A stretch of 64,000 bases of DNA from Psychrobacter sp. PL19 (GCF_017875835.1 NZ_JAGING010000001.1:2356001-2420000), one strand, 5' to 3'; counted from the stretch's first letter, positions 29,928 to 38,587 are shown. Made by a program: numbers and translations. The notes: a model not told the origin generated them from the sequence alone.

Positions 29928-31037
29928 ATGAGCTTTACGTCTACTAATATTTCTGCAGTAATCTCTAAGCAAACAGGTAAAGCTCAGAATAGTAATACCT
30001 TAGCTTTTTGTGTTGATGAAAACTATCTGCCCTATGCTTTATTCGTTGCTGAACAATTTATTTACTTACACCCCGAATTACCCTGCGATATCTGTATATG
30101 CTTAACTGATATCGACAAAGTTCCTAAAAACTTTAGAAATACTCAGATTCGTTTTATTGAGCTGTCTATTAGCGGTATAGACTCTTTACCAGTCGGGCAA
30201 CTGAGCCTTGCAGCGTATCATCGTCTATTTTTACCTCAGATTTTTGAAAACACTTATAAATATATTATTTATTTGGATGCTGACACCTATATCAACAAAC
30301 CTTTTTATGACGATCTCTTAAAATATATATCTCGTATGAAAAAAGACTTTTGTGTGGCAGCTTCTGCCGATATTATGGAGTTAAAGTTTCGATCTTCTTT
30401 TGACAAAAAACCAAGGATTGTGGACTTGTATGTGAAAACATACCATCAATTTGAACATATTTATCGTAATTCAGGCGTCTTAGTATTTAATACTAAAAAC
30501 TATGTCATACAAGATGTACTGAATCAGGTGTTTGATTATGCTGTCGACAATGCAGATAGATTGCAGTGTCATGACCAGTCTGCACTTAACGGGGCGCTAT
30601 TAAACAATATAGAACTGCTACCTTTTGGTTTTAACTGGCAGATAAATAAACTTACTTACGAATTCACAGATACTGTAAATCCTTATATTATTCATTTTAT
30701 TAGCAATAACAAACCTTGGCGTACAGATAATAAATATACAAAGCATTACCAAAGTTTCTATATAGACTTTTTATCAGAGAACTTCCCTGACATTACTCCA
30801 GATATACTATCGATGCTTGAGCAAAGACGTAGAAATCCAAAATATGATAATCCTATCAGAGAGTTTATCTCAAGAGAAGGAGAACGTATGAAGGGAAATT
30901 TGATAGATTATTTTACGCAAGCATCAAAATCTAAGGAATCAAGAGATAAGTATAGTATTAAGGAAATATTAATAGAGACACCTTTTCTAATGTCTATTGA
31001 TAACAGCTCAACTGTTGTGAGAAAAAACAATTCATAA
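29928..31037 (+). CDS. Glycosyltransferase family 8
   Basis: A 369-residue GT8 enzyme, related to the WaaI/WaaJ/LgtC hexosyltransferases of LPS. Family marks in order: LAFCVDENYLPYALFVAEQ, then the SLAAYHRLFLPQIF block, YIIYLDADTYINKPF with the DxD motif, HDQSALNGALLNN, and PYIIHFISNNKPW near the C-terminal part of the fold, where HFxxxxKPW is diagnostic. A further 100 residues follow, without known motifs. A possible GAG precedes the start. It is the third gene of the plus-strand group and converges with the next glycosyltransferase, whose stop is only 41 bp away. Probable role: addition of glucose or galactose to the core. Confidence 0.9.
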   Translation: MSFTSTNISAVISKQTGKAQNSNTLAFCVDENYLPYALFVAEQFIYLHPELPCDICICLTDIDKVPKNFRNTQIRFIELSISGIDSLPVGQLSLAAYHRLFLPQIFENTYKYIIYLDADTYINKPFYDDLLKYISRMKKDFCVAASADIMELKFRSSFDKKPRIVDLYVKTYHQFEHIYRNSGVLVFNTKNYVIQDVLNQVFDYAVDNADRLQCHDQSALNGALLNNIELLPFGFNWQINKLTYEFTDTVNPYIIHFISNNKPWRTDNKYTKHYQSFYIDFLSENFPDITPDILSMLEQRRRNPKYDNPIREFISREGERMKGNLIDYFTQASKSKESRDKYSIKEILIETPFLMSIDNSSTVVRKNNS

Positions 31038-31078
31038 AGAGATCAGCTATTTCTATTAATACTAAATTAACTAACGGT

Positions 31079-31966
31079 TTAGCTATTTAATAACCTCGAA
31101 AAAAACGATTTAAAGCTACTTGGACGGGTTATTTTATTGCCTTTATAGCGCCGATTCGTCTTTTTGGGGAATTTACCAAAACTGTTCACACGATAGTTAT
31201 CAAGCTGGTAACCAGAAGCAAGCGCTTCGTTATAATAGCTATCAAATAACTCAATCAGTTCTTGCCGTGGATGCGCCATTATTTTACCGTCAAACCAATG
31301 CTCAGACTCTTCCTCATGTAATCTTGCTATGGAATATTTATGGCTGAACTGAGTGCCCATATCTGAATAATGTAATATCTTTATATCTTCTATTGCCAGC
31401 TCCTCACCGTCTATACAGTTATAGCTGTCCTGATAGGGCTCAACTAACTGTGGGTTCTCTTGGAGTAAGTCCATCATTTTTTGATGGCTGTCAGGATATT
31501 GTCTTAGCTGCTCAACAGGTAAAATTGTACTTTTAGCATTGTCACAATCCCAAATACAAGTACAAGTACAAGTACAAGTACAAGTACACAGTCTGGTCAT
31601 GTCAGCATTGGTTTTGGCAGCGACAATAGACTGCCCATCAATAGGATGGTGCCATAATTCCGCTAAGTCGCCTAGGATAACAACATCTGAGTCCATATAA
31701 ATCGCTTTTCCACTATAGTCACAATATTCTGGAATGGCCCAACGAAACCCTGAAAAAGGAGTGGCCCATTTGGTTGTGTTCCAGCCCTCCCCTTTTTCAG
31801 GATTCGAATACCAATAGCTTTTGGGGTCACGTGATAGCTGCATCCATACAATTTCAACAGGTAAACTGGTGTTTTTATGAATACTATAATCTAGGACCAT
31901 CATCTGCTCTAGATCACAGTTATTAGGATCACATCCAACAAAAACTTTGATAATGTCATTGTTCAT
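31079..31966 (-). CDS. Putative glycosyltransferase with in-frame Cys-Thr microsatellite
   Basis: A 295-residue GT-A-like enzyme. IIKVFVGCDPNNCDLEQ begins the fold; KAIYMDSDVVILGDLAELW holds the DxD motif; FRWAIPEYC precedes it; and DIKILHYSDMGTQ carries the final His. I start at the ATG at 31966, with GAGAG 8 bases upstream; the longer frame (32035) adds a hydrophobic peptide coded by AT-rich leader. An odd stretch, LCTCTCTCTCTCI, lies about residues 110-122, just after the AAKTNADMTR segment. It is coded by a hexanucleotide repeat and breaks an otherwise conserved region of the domain. It may alter activity or be neutral. The gene converges with the GT8 gene. Confidence 0.82.
   Translation of the reverse strand: MNNDIIKVFVGCDPNNCDLEQMMVLDYSIHKNTSLPVEIVWMQLSRDPKSYWYSNPEKGEGWNTTKWATPFSGFRWAIPEYCDYSGKAIYMDSDVVILGDLAELWHHPIDGQSIVAAKTNADMTRLCTCTCTCTCTCIWDCDNAKSTILPVEQLRQYPDSHQKMMDLLQENPQLVEPYQDSYNCIDGEELAIEDIKILHYSDMGTQFSHKYSIARLHEEESEHWFDGKIMAHPRQELIELFDSYYNEALASGYQLDNYRVNSFGKFPKKTNRRYKGNKITRPSSFKSFFSRLLNS
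31555..31584. repeat. Hexanucleotide microsatellite (TACAAG)n in frame
   Basis: Five perfect TACAAG units (plus strand) plus a partial sixth. On the coding strand they read as alternating Cys-Thr codons inside the glycosyltransferase at 31079-31966. Confidence 0.95.
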
Positions 31967-32264
31967 AACGTACTCTCTTAAGTTTATGTCTGTATTTAAA
32001 AATAAAAAGTTAGAAAATAAAATATAGTTAAACACTATTATATTTAAATGTCATAGTTTGACTTATTATGCCGTCAATCAATAATAGATCACTAGGTTGA
32101 ACATTTTGTTTATAAACAGTCGTTCTACTATGACTGACTAACAATAGACTCTATAATGCAGATAGATTCCCGCAACAAACCTTGCTGCCCTGCCAAACTC
32201 ATGTATTTAAAAAATCTGAACTACTTGAACCACAAAGTCAGTTAATTATAAGAAGAGTGTAGTC

Positions 32265-33906
32265 ATGACCAACCCATTCGCTAACAAGCCATCTTCTCAC
32301 ACTTCGCTCCACCCTGATGATGTTGATAATCATCGTAGCTTTGATAATACTATTGAGAAGAAAGCGCTTAAACAGTGGCGATGGTTTGGTCTATTTTTGC
32401 TGATTTATTTGGTCTATAGTTCCAGCATTTATTGCTAGCAGTGTGCCATTTGATGTTAGCGAAGGTATTAATTGGGGTAGCGAATGGCAATGGGGTTATT
32501 ATAAACATCCCCCATTCTCATCTTGGGTGCTATATAGTTTTTATAAGCTGTTTGGACATATTGGACCTTACCTGCTCAGTCAATTATACATACTACTGAC
32601 TTTATTTTTAGTCTACCAATTGGGTAAAAAATTATGGTCACCATCGATTGCCCTGTTAGGTAGTGTCCTAACTCTAGCCATCATCTATTATACCTACCCT
32701 AGTCTCGAGTTTAATCATAATATCGCACAATTTCCTATTTGGGCAGGATTGTACTTAGTATTCTATCAAGCATTAACCCACAATCGACTGAAAGACTGGT
32801 TATTACTTGGGGTACTGGGCGGTTTAGGAATGCTGACTAAGTACAGCGTGATATTTTTACTACTACCAATGGCGCTATACTTAGTATTACCGAAACAATG
32901 GCCACTATTAAAACAACCACAGCCATGGATAGCTGCTTTTGTGATGCTGGCTGTATTTGCCCCGCATTTATACTGGTTAGTGATGCATGATTGGTTACCT
33001 CTCGGCTATGCCAATGGACGTTCTCATGACACCGGTGAAGCTGCCAGTAATATCAAGCGCCACTTCAGTTGGCTAAGCTTCATTGGCGCGCAGATTGTCG
33101 CTCATATTCCATTAATTATAATACTCATCCTTAATCGTAAGCGTTTAGTCAGTATATCTACCTATAAGCATAACCTGCCAGTCGGTGCGCCACTATTATG
33201 GTATCTGTGGGTGACGCCTATAATAGTACTGGTGGTGCTGAGCTTAGTATTCGGTATTGGACTGCGTGATTTATGGGGCATGCCGATGTGGGGACTGTCA
33301 GGACTATTGGCAGCATCATTTGTTGCGCCCGCAGCCCATGCTTTCACTGCTGTTAGACTTCGCAAATCATTGGTTATTTGGCTAACGCTCGCCACAGCGT
33401 TAATGCTCGTATACGTCAGTTTTGGTGATAAAATACGTCATAAGCCATCACGGATGCAGTGGCCTGAGCAAGCTTTAGCTGTGCAAGCACATAATACATG
33501 GCAGAACATGAGCAGTTGTCCATTGAATAGCGTATCAGGCGATCGCTGGCTGGGTGCTTTGGTGGCTATGAATAATGGCTTTCCATCGCAAATGATCTCA
33601 GGGCCTGCCAGCCACTCACCGTGGATGAATGCTAAACGCGTGCAACAATACGGCACCTTAGCAATGTGGCAAGATGGTGATGACCAAGATATCATGTTAC
33701 CTTTGCTGGACGAGATTATCACGACTGATACTGATGCCGTTGGCAATGTAAATAACAGTGTTGGTTCTGACAAAAGCAACCTATCGCCATTGGTAAAACA
33801 CCAAGGCCAATGGCAGATTGCTTGGCGTGACACCAAAGCCAATAAACCCTTAGCGATAAACTGGATCGCTTATGTACCCAGCCATTGTCTTAAGTTACCC
33901 CAATAG
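32265..33906 (+). pseudogene. GT39/ArnT-like membrane glycosyltransferase, frameshifted
   Basis: Two reading frames join to give one protein of about 547 residues. The first, from the ATG at 32265 with AGAAGAG upstream, codes a polar N-terminus and the first membrane helix (WRWFGLFLLIYLVY), then stops at 32438. The second continues in another frame, from about 32419 (VPAFIASSVPFDVSEG), to 33906. The later part has the look of the PMT_2/GT39 family: SEGINWGSEWQWGYYKHPP in the first periplasmic loop, about eleven membrane helices, then a soluble C-terminal part. One extra base near 32405-32419 (or two missing) would explain the break. Such enzymes move a sugar from a polyprenyl phosphate donor to lipid A or core. 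The adjacent GT2 gene codes the likely donor maker and is also broken. Confidence 0.82.
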
Positions 33907-33957
33907 ATAACGGCTAACTATTGGCTATTTAATAACTATTCATACCAACCAATACCG

Positions 33958-34662
33958 ATGAGTGTTTTCATGTCACAAAGCCATCCTTACCTGTCTATTA
34001 TCATGCCAGCATATAATGATGCCGAAGCGTTACAGGTATTTTTGCCAGAAGTATTTAAGTTTACTGGTGCATTAACTGTCCCTAAAGGCATTGCGAATAT
34101 TGAAGAGCTTGGCAATAAAGCAACACCTGCAAACTGTGAAATCATTATCGTTGATGATGGCAGCCGTGATCATCTAATCGACGTCGTTACTACTTTAATG
34201 GCAATACGCCCGCCCAATACCACCCTATATTTGGTGCGCCTATCACGTAACTTTGGTAAGGAGCCGGCTCTTAGTGCAGGTCTTGCGAAGGCAGAGGGCG
34301 ATTTAGTGGCGATGATTGATGCTGACGGACAGCACCCTTTATCAGTATTGGCTCAAATGCTCAATATGATTGAGCAATCTGGTATCGATATGGTCGCTGG
34401 TATTCAAGCCAATCGACCCCATGAGAGTAAACTGGCTAAAACCTTAAAAAGCAGCTTTTATCACTTTATACAAGACCGCCAACGCTATGAAATTCGTCCA
34501 AACGCTGGCGACTTTCGGGTAATGAACCGCAAGGTTGTTCAGGCGCTGCGTTCATTGCCAGAACGCCAGCGCTTTATGAAGGGTTTGTATGCTTGGGTAT
34601 GCTTTGCTCGACATGCTTCTTATGCCATGATCGAAGGGTTTCAGGGCCGTAACCAATCTTAG
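33958..34662 (+). pseudogene. GT2 polyprenyl-phosphate glycosyltransferase (ArnC/DPM-like), truncated by an IS remnant
   Basis: The first 215 residues or so match the GT2 family that charges polyprenyl phosphate with a sugar: PYLSIIMPAYNDAEAL at the start, EIIIVDDGSRD, LVRLSRNFGKEPALSAGL, and VAMIDADGQHP with the DxD motif, then NAGDFRVMNRKVV and FMKGLYAWV. A normal gene would continue through two C-terminal membrane helices. Here the sequence changes at about 34600 into the 5' part of an IS3-type orfA read on the other strand, and the frame ends after 20 unrelated residues. The membrane domain is absent from this region, so the enzyme is probably non-functional. It was likely co-transcribed with the GT39 gene 51 bp upstream. 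Confidence 0.88.
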
Positions 34663-34821
34663 GGGCGATGGCTTGAGTCGCTGACCATGTGGAGGGATAG
34701 TCGCTTGCTGCTTCAATCAGCATGCGAACGGCGCGTTCTTTAATCTCGGGGGTGTAGTTTAGTGTTTTCATTGTCGTATTCCCTCAGATTGTTGGGTCTC
34801 CGACAATCCCGGGGCGGTTCA
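34600..34821 (-). mobile_element. IS3-family insertion sequence remnant (5' end with partial orfA)
   Basis: On the minus strand, an ATG at 34771 with a GAGGGAA ribosome site starts a peptide with the OrfA pattern of IS3-family elements: YTPEIKERAVRMLIE, then WSATQAIAPKIG and PETLRSWHKKHVE, the helix-turn-helix part. About 57 codons are IS-derived; after that the frame runs into the GT2 gene. Upstream, the sequence starting at 34821 reads TGAACCGCCCCGGG, which looks like an IS3-type terminal inverted repeat, so that end of the element is intact. The rest of orfA, all of orfB and the other terminal repeat are missing. The junction near 34600 therefore reflects insertion followed by deletion. 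Confidence 0.8.
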
Positions 34822-34899
34822 AAGTGAGGCTGGTGAAATTGTCAGACTTTTATTAGGGCCTGCTAAATAAGTCAAGTTTTCTTTCGCTTTTAGATTTTT

Positions 34900-34942
34900 A
34901 AAACTATAGCAAAGCCTTTTAAAGGCTTTGCTATAGTTTTTT
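34900..34942 (-). terminator. Terminator with near-perfect 20-bp palindrome
   Basis: The arms 34900-34919 and 34921-34940 are perfectly complementary with a single-base centre. On the minus strand the stem ends in a run of T, and it lies 17 bp after the QueC-like gene, so it is probably its terminator. Confidence 0.85.
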
Positions 34943-34957
34943 AATAAGCATACTAAG

Positions 34958-36103
34958 TTAAGTACCAAATGGGAATAAGAATCCAAGCTTGGATTTAGTT
35001 TTACGATTGAGAAGCTTTTTCACTTCAGGTAGCCATTCTACACCATTACCTGTCTTTATTATTTCTTTACTAATCTTTACCCACTCCACACGTACACCTT
35101 GGGACGGTATTATTGCTCTCAAGTGTCCTTTGCAAAGAGGAGTGTTAAAGCAACTAGGGTTCACACTACCTGCGGCTAGAAAATTCATACGTGTTCTTAC
35201 ACATTTTTCACAACTACCGCAGTTACGATCTGACTGATCGCCCTCCCAACATACACGAAGGTTTTGTATACCTAGCGACCACTCTGCAATGACTTTGAGT
35301 TTATCCGTACGATTAAAACCAGATCCATCGTGGATAATCCTAAAACTACCAGAACTCAATAATGGATCAGTCATTGGATGCGACCCCCAAGGAGGCAATC
35401 GTTCATAAGTATCACTACTACCAATTAGTCCTATCCCAGCATAACTATTCAATCCGCAAAGAACAGAAACAAGAGCAGCACCACAATGATGCTCCCAGTT
35501 AATAGGAAAAATGTTTCGAATATTTGTTTTTACTATTAATAAAGCTAAATCCAAATCATCAAGTGATTCAGCTGCCTTTTTAGCTGCTCCAAAAAACCCT
35601 TCTATATCATCTAGCGGTATATCAAAACCATGTACAAAGACACCCGCTCGAAGTGACTGCGTTCTGTATCCTGCTTTTCCTTTAGCGTGGCGATAAGAAG
35701 TAAACTGTGCATCTGCACCACCAGAAAATGCTGATACAGCTCCATTTACTGGTATTTCATTCTCTCTTATATGCTCAACTTTTATTTCAACTAAAGAATA
35801 CAGTTCTGGATACCATTTTTCCCAAACGTATTGAAACTCAGTTAAATTAGATAGTAATTCTCGAGAAACGCTGCCATATACTCTAATATCAGTTCCCATT
35901 ATCATAGCGGAATGTAATACAGCAATTAAATAAGCGTCACAATTATCATCTTCAGGCATTGGCAAGTCTGTAGGATAAATAAACCACAACTCTTTTTCAG
36001 TAGACTCTCCAGTAGCAGCGTTTTCTTTTATTAGGCAAGCACGACGCTGTCCTTCGCTATTTACATCAAGAGACTGTGGATATAGTTCAACATAACTTCT
36101 CAA
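34958..36103 (-). CDS. QueC-like PP-loop ATPase in glycan locus
   Basis: A 381-residue protein of the PP-loop (adenine nucleotide alpha hydrolase) superfamily. AFSGGADAQFT has the SGGxD phosphate-binding loop (S127). Near residue 285-301 it has four cysteines spaced C285-x9-C295-x2-C298-x2-C301 (CWEGDQSDRNCGSCEKCVRTR), the zinc site of QueC-type 7-cyano-7-deazaguanine synthases; in E. coli QueC the first gap is one shorter. The first 120 residues are not QueC-like. QueC uses ATP to turn an acid into an amide, then a nitrile; relatives occur in Qat and some CBASS defence systems. The start is a TTG with AGGA 8 bases upstream and no in-frame ATG nearby. It shares strand and context with an opine-dehydrogenase-like and a pyruvyltransferase gene, so an amide-forming role in glycan decoration is plausible but unproven. 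Confidence 0.75.
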   Translation of the reverse strand: MRSYVELYPQSLDVNSEGQRRACLIKENAATGESTEKELWFIYPTDLPMPEDDNCDAYLIAVLHSAMIMGTDIRVYGSVSRELLSNLTEFQYVWEKWYPELYSLVEIKVEHIRENEIPVNGAVSAFSGGADAQFTSYRHAKGKAGYRTQSLRAGVFVHGFDIPLDDIEGFFGAAKKAAESLDDLDLALLIVKTNIRNIFPINWEHHCGAALVSVLCGLNSYAGIGLIGSSDTYERLPPWGSHPMTDPLLSSGSFRIIHDGSGFNRTDKLKVIAEWSLGIQNLRVCWEGDQSDRNCGSCEKCVRTRMNFLAAGSVNPSCFNTPLCKGHLRAIIPSQGVRVEWVKISKEIIKTGNGVEWLPEVKKLLNRKTKSKLGFLFPFGT

Positions 36104-36232
36104 AAAGTATTCCTTATTTATAATATAAACTATAACTTTAATATTATACTAGCTAGAATGTTATAGATATACGCTTATCTCAAAAATAATAGTATTATAT
36201 TTTGTATAAAACATAATACTTTTTAAATATAA

Positions 36233-37186
36233 CTATCTTCCCTGAAAGTCATTAATACGTTGGTCAATTATACTGCCATTTTTGATAATTAGTGCTGATT
36301 CTAATACTGGGTTTGCAGTACCTTCAATTAAATCATCTAAATAACTTATTAAGTTCTCACTTAAGCTGTCAGAAACTGTTTTATGAAATAATGTTGGAGT
36401 ATGATCAACCACATAATGTACTATATTATCAATGATATATGTTGGATTATTCAATGTTGTAGGAACAGATGTTTCAAAACCACCATTTCTATCACATGAA
36501 ATATCAATAATTAACGCACCTTTTTTCATGCGCTTTAAATCTTCTTTATAAATAATATGATCCTTACGATTAGTATTCCATAAAACACCATTTACAAGTA
36601 CATCATAACTCCCTACATCTTTGCGGAAGAATGCTTCAGTACGGCGATCATATACAGTTACTTCAGCACCCATCATAGTTAATACTTTTAAGGCACCACG
36701 TGCAATATTACCACGGCCTATCAAAGCTACTTTTGTGTTGTAAGGAAATAAACCGTGTAAGGTATATGCATGAACTATTGCTGCTTCGCCCGCAATCTCA
36801 TTATTTCGCCAGAAAACATGTCTTCCTTGGTCAAACATATCCTCCCAAGCATAAGCTGTTATATGATTTTCAATTAGCTTATTCGTAATACCTATATTTT
36901 GTATAGCATGTATCCAACCAAATATTATTTGGCCATTTAACTGATTTAAATAATCAGCATCACCAACTTTAGGATCGCAGATAATATCTTTTTTTAATAC
37001 TTGTTCGCGTGTTGCAATATGAATTCCCCATTGAACGTAATCTTCATCACTATAACCAAGCACTTCTCCATAACCTTTTTCAATATAAATACAACTTGGA
37101 TTCTTTAAGTTTATTAGATAACTAGGCGTCAAGGCACGTCTATTTTCATTTAATTTATCACTAATAGGAAAGCCGATTTTTTTCAC
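36233..37186 (-). CDS. N5-(carboxyethyl)ornithine synthase homologue
   Basis: A 317-residue member of the alanine-dehydrogenase/PNT superfamily, closest by eye to N5-(L-1-carboxyethyl)-L-ornithine synthase. That enzyme joins pyruvate to ornithine or lysine with NADPH. The N-terminal part KKIGFPISDKLNENRRALTP carries the Lys/Arg/Arg substrate region; IEKGYGEVLGYSDEDY follows; the nucleotide-binding loop is VALIGRGNIARGAL; and IDISCDRNGGFETS resembles the AlaDH-type active region. The start is a GTG with AAGGA upstream. It lies 129 bp before the QueC-like gene and after the pyruvyltransferase-family gene on the same strand. N-carboxyethyl-lysine is a known constituent of some O-antigens, so it may supply an unusual amino acid for glycan decoration. 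Confidence 0.82.
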   Translation of the reverse strand: MKKIGFPISDKLNENRRALTPSYLINLKNPSCIYIEKGYGEVLGYSDEDYVQWGIHIATREQVLKKDIICDPKVGDADYLNQLNGQIIFGWIHAIQNIGITNKLIENHITAYAWEDMFDQGRHVFWRNNEIAGEAAIVHAYTLHGLFPYNTKVALIGRGNIARGALKVLTMMGAEVTVYDRRTEAFFRKDVGSYDVLVNGVLWNTNRKDHIIYKEDLKRMKKGALIIDISCDRNGGFETSVPTTLNNPTYIIDNIVHYVVDHTPTLFHKTVSDSLSENLISYLDDLIEGTANPVLESALIIKNGSIIDQRINDFQGR

Positions 37187-37328
37187 GTAATAACATCCTT
37201 TTCAGAAACAATGTTCATCAACACTCTTTTATCAAATACTCTAGTAGGGCATCAGAAAGCATACTAAGAATTAAAGAAGGGTAAAAGCAAGATATAAATC
37301 TGGAGTTATGAAGACACAAATAGAGATC

Positions 37329-37406
37329 GACTATAGTGAGTTCAGTATAAAAACGATACAGCGGGACTGGGATGCAACGTATCTGTTTTATTTGGGATTG
37401 ACTATA
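37329..37406. repeat. Dispersed MITE-like repeat, short copy E
   Basis: Its left end, GACTATAG to CGATACAG, matches 28 of 33 bases with the left end of the copy at 59846. Its right end, read in reverse complement, is TATAGTCAATCCCAAATAAAACAGATAC, the same motif inverted, so it has terminal inverted repeats. The middle of the larger copies is missing. It lies in the gap between two glycan genes. Confidence 0.7.
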
Positions 37407-37422
37407 TTCCAACTATTACACC

Positions 37423-38373
37423 TTACCCATTCCAAATAGACGCTATTTCTAAGTCTTTTGTCCATAGCTCGTAATACGCTATGTTTTTACCATAACTATT
37501 ATCGACGACAGAGGAAGGGACATCAACTAAGCAAGATAAAATATGACCGTGCAAGCGTGAAGTGACTACTCCATCATAACTTGAGAACTTTTTTGACATT
37601 CTATGAACTAAGGCTTCTGAGTGACTACTCCAAATTTTAAAAATTACTTTATCTAATAAATTGAGCCTCAGCTTCTTATTAAGTCGAGTTAATTTATAAA
37701 CACGACGTAAAACTCTATGGTCATTCTTAGTAAGCCAGTCACTCCAATCAAAATAGTCGTCCTCTTTAATTTTTTTTTGTAGTTGTAGTTGTGTAGGGTT
37801 TACCTCTATGTCATTTCTTAGAAAATATAAAATAGGTTTTTCTTTAACAGATTTAGGTAAAGTATCATAGAGTTCATGTGCCATATCTGGCATCAAGTAA
37901 GTATGATCAGAAAACTCTTTAAAAACATCATATGTTGGTTTATCTCGAGCAAACATGATGACATTATTATGACTCCTAAAAATATTTTTCGATTTTTCTT
38001 TATTTTTACTCTCACTGAAGAAAGCCGTTTGTGGCAAAATGATAACTCTATTATTTGGGAAAGCCTTTATTATATTCTCTCGTAATATTTGATGAATATC
38101 ATAAATATCACCAAAATTACCTCCGCCTTGGCATATAATTGTTGTACTTTTAGTTACAGAGCTCTTCACACAAGAAACGTTAGTATTATGAACTGATAAA
38201 TGCGACTTTATATTTATGTTATTGTTTTTAAAAAACTGAACAGTACCCGATAATATTAGTAAATCACCAATATTATGATACAAAGGAAAGTCTATAAAAA
38301 TCACATCATTTTTATCTTCTATAAACTCTAATATTTTGTTGAGTTTATTTTTTAATAAGCGCATGGCTGTCAA
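37423..38373 (-). CDS. Polysaccharide pyruvyltransferase family protein
   Basis: A 316-residue protein of the polysaccharide pyruvyltransferase family (GumL/EpsO/WcaK type, GT-B-like fold). FIDFPLYHNIGDLLILSG matches the GD(x)xI start; IICQGGGNFGDIYDIHQ and RVIILPQTAFF are characteristic; FARDKPTYDVF and VVTSRLHGHILSCL, with the conserved RLHG, are also present. Members transfer pyruvate from phosphoenolpyruvate as a ketal onto sugars, or act as other glycan transferases. The frame opens with TTG at 38373, with GGAG 8 bases upstream; ATG at 38364 is too close to the N-terminus of the domain to exclude, but its spacing to GGAG is long. First gene of the three-gene minus-strand module. Confidence 0.87.
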   Translation of the reverse strand: MTAMRLLKNKLNKILEFIEDKNDVIFIDFPLYHNIGDLLILSGTVQFFKNNNINIKSHLSVHNTNVSCVKSSVTKSTTIICQGGGNFGDIYDIHQILRENIIKAFPNNRVIILPQTAFFSESKNKEKSKNIFRSHNNVIMFARDKPTYDVFKEFSDHTYLMPDMAHELYDTLPKSVKEKPILYFLRNDIEVNPTQLQLQKKIKEDDYFDWSDWLTKNDHRVLRRVYKLTRLNKKLRLNLLDKVIFKIWSSHSEALVHRMSKKFSSYDGVVTSRLHGHILSCLVDVPSSVVDNSYGKNIAYYELWTKDLEIASIWNG

Positions 38374-38523
38374 AATAATATCTCCATTGTAAGTTATTCA
38401 GTTTTACAGTCAGTCTACTTCGGAATATTATAAATATTAAAATATCATTACAACACTATCAACATTAGTTTTAAAAAGACAGTAAAGTAATAGCACTTTC
38501 TAAGTTAGATTGTTAATTCAATG

Positions 38524-38557
38524 AAAGCCAAGATCCATTCAAAAACTTGGCTTTTTT
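38524..38557. terminator. Hairpin terminator between ilvE and the glycan module
   Basis: AAAGCCAAG at 38524-38532 pairs with CTTGGCTTT at 38546-38554. The T-run is on the plus strand; on the minus strand it is short. It lies downstream of ilvE on the minus strand, so it most likely ends that transcript. Confidence 0.6.
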
Positions 38558-38587
38558 AATAGTGCATTAACACTGGACAAATAATAC

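Noticed and set aside
34958..36103. QueC-like gene as part of a Qat or CBASS defence island
   Set aside because: None of the partner genes (QatA, QatB, QatD, a CD-NTase or an effector) is nearby; both neighbours on the same strand are glycan-type genes.
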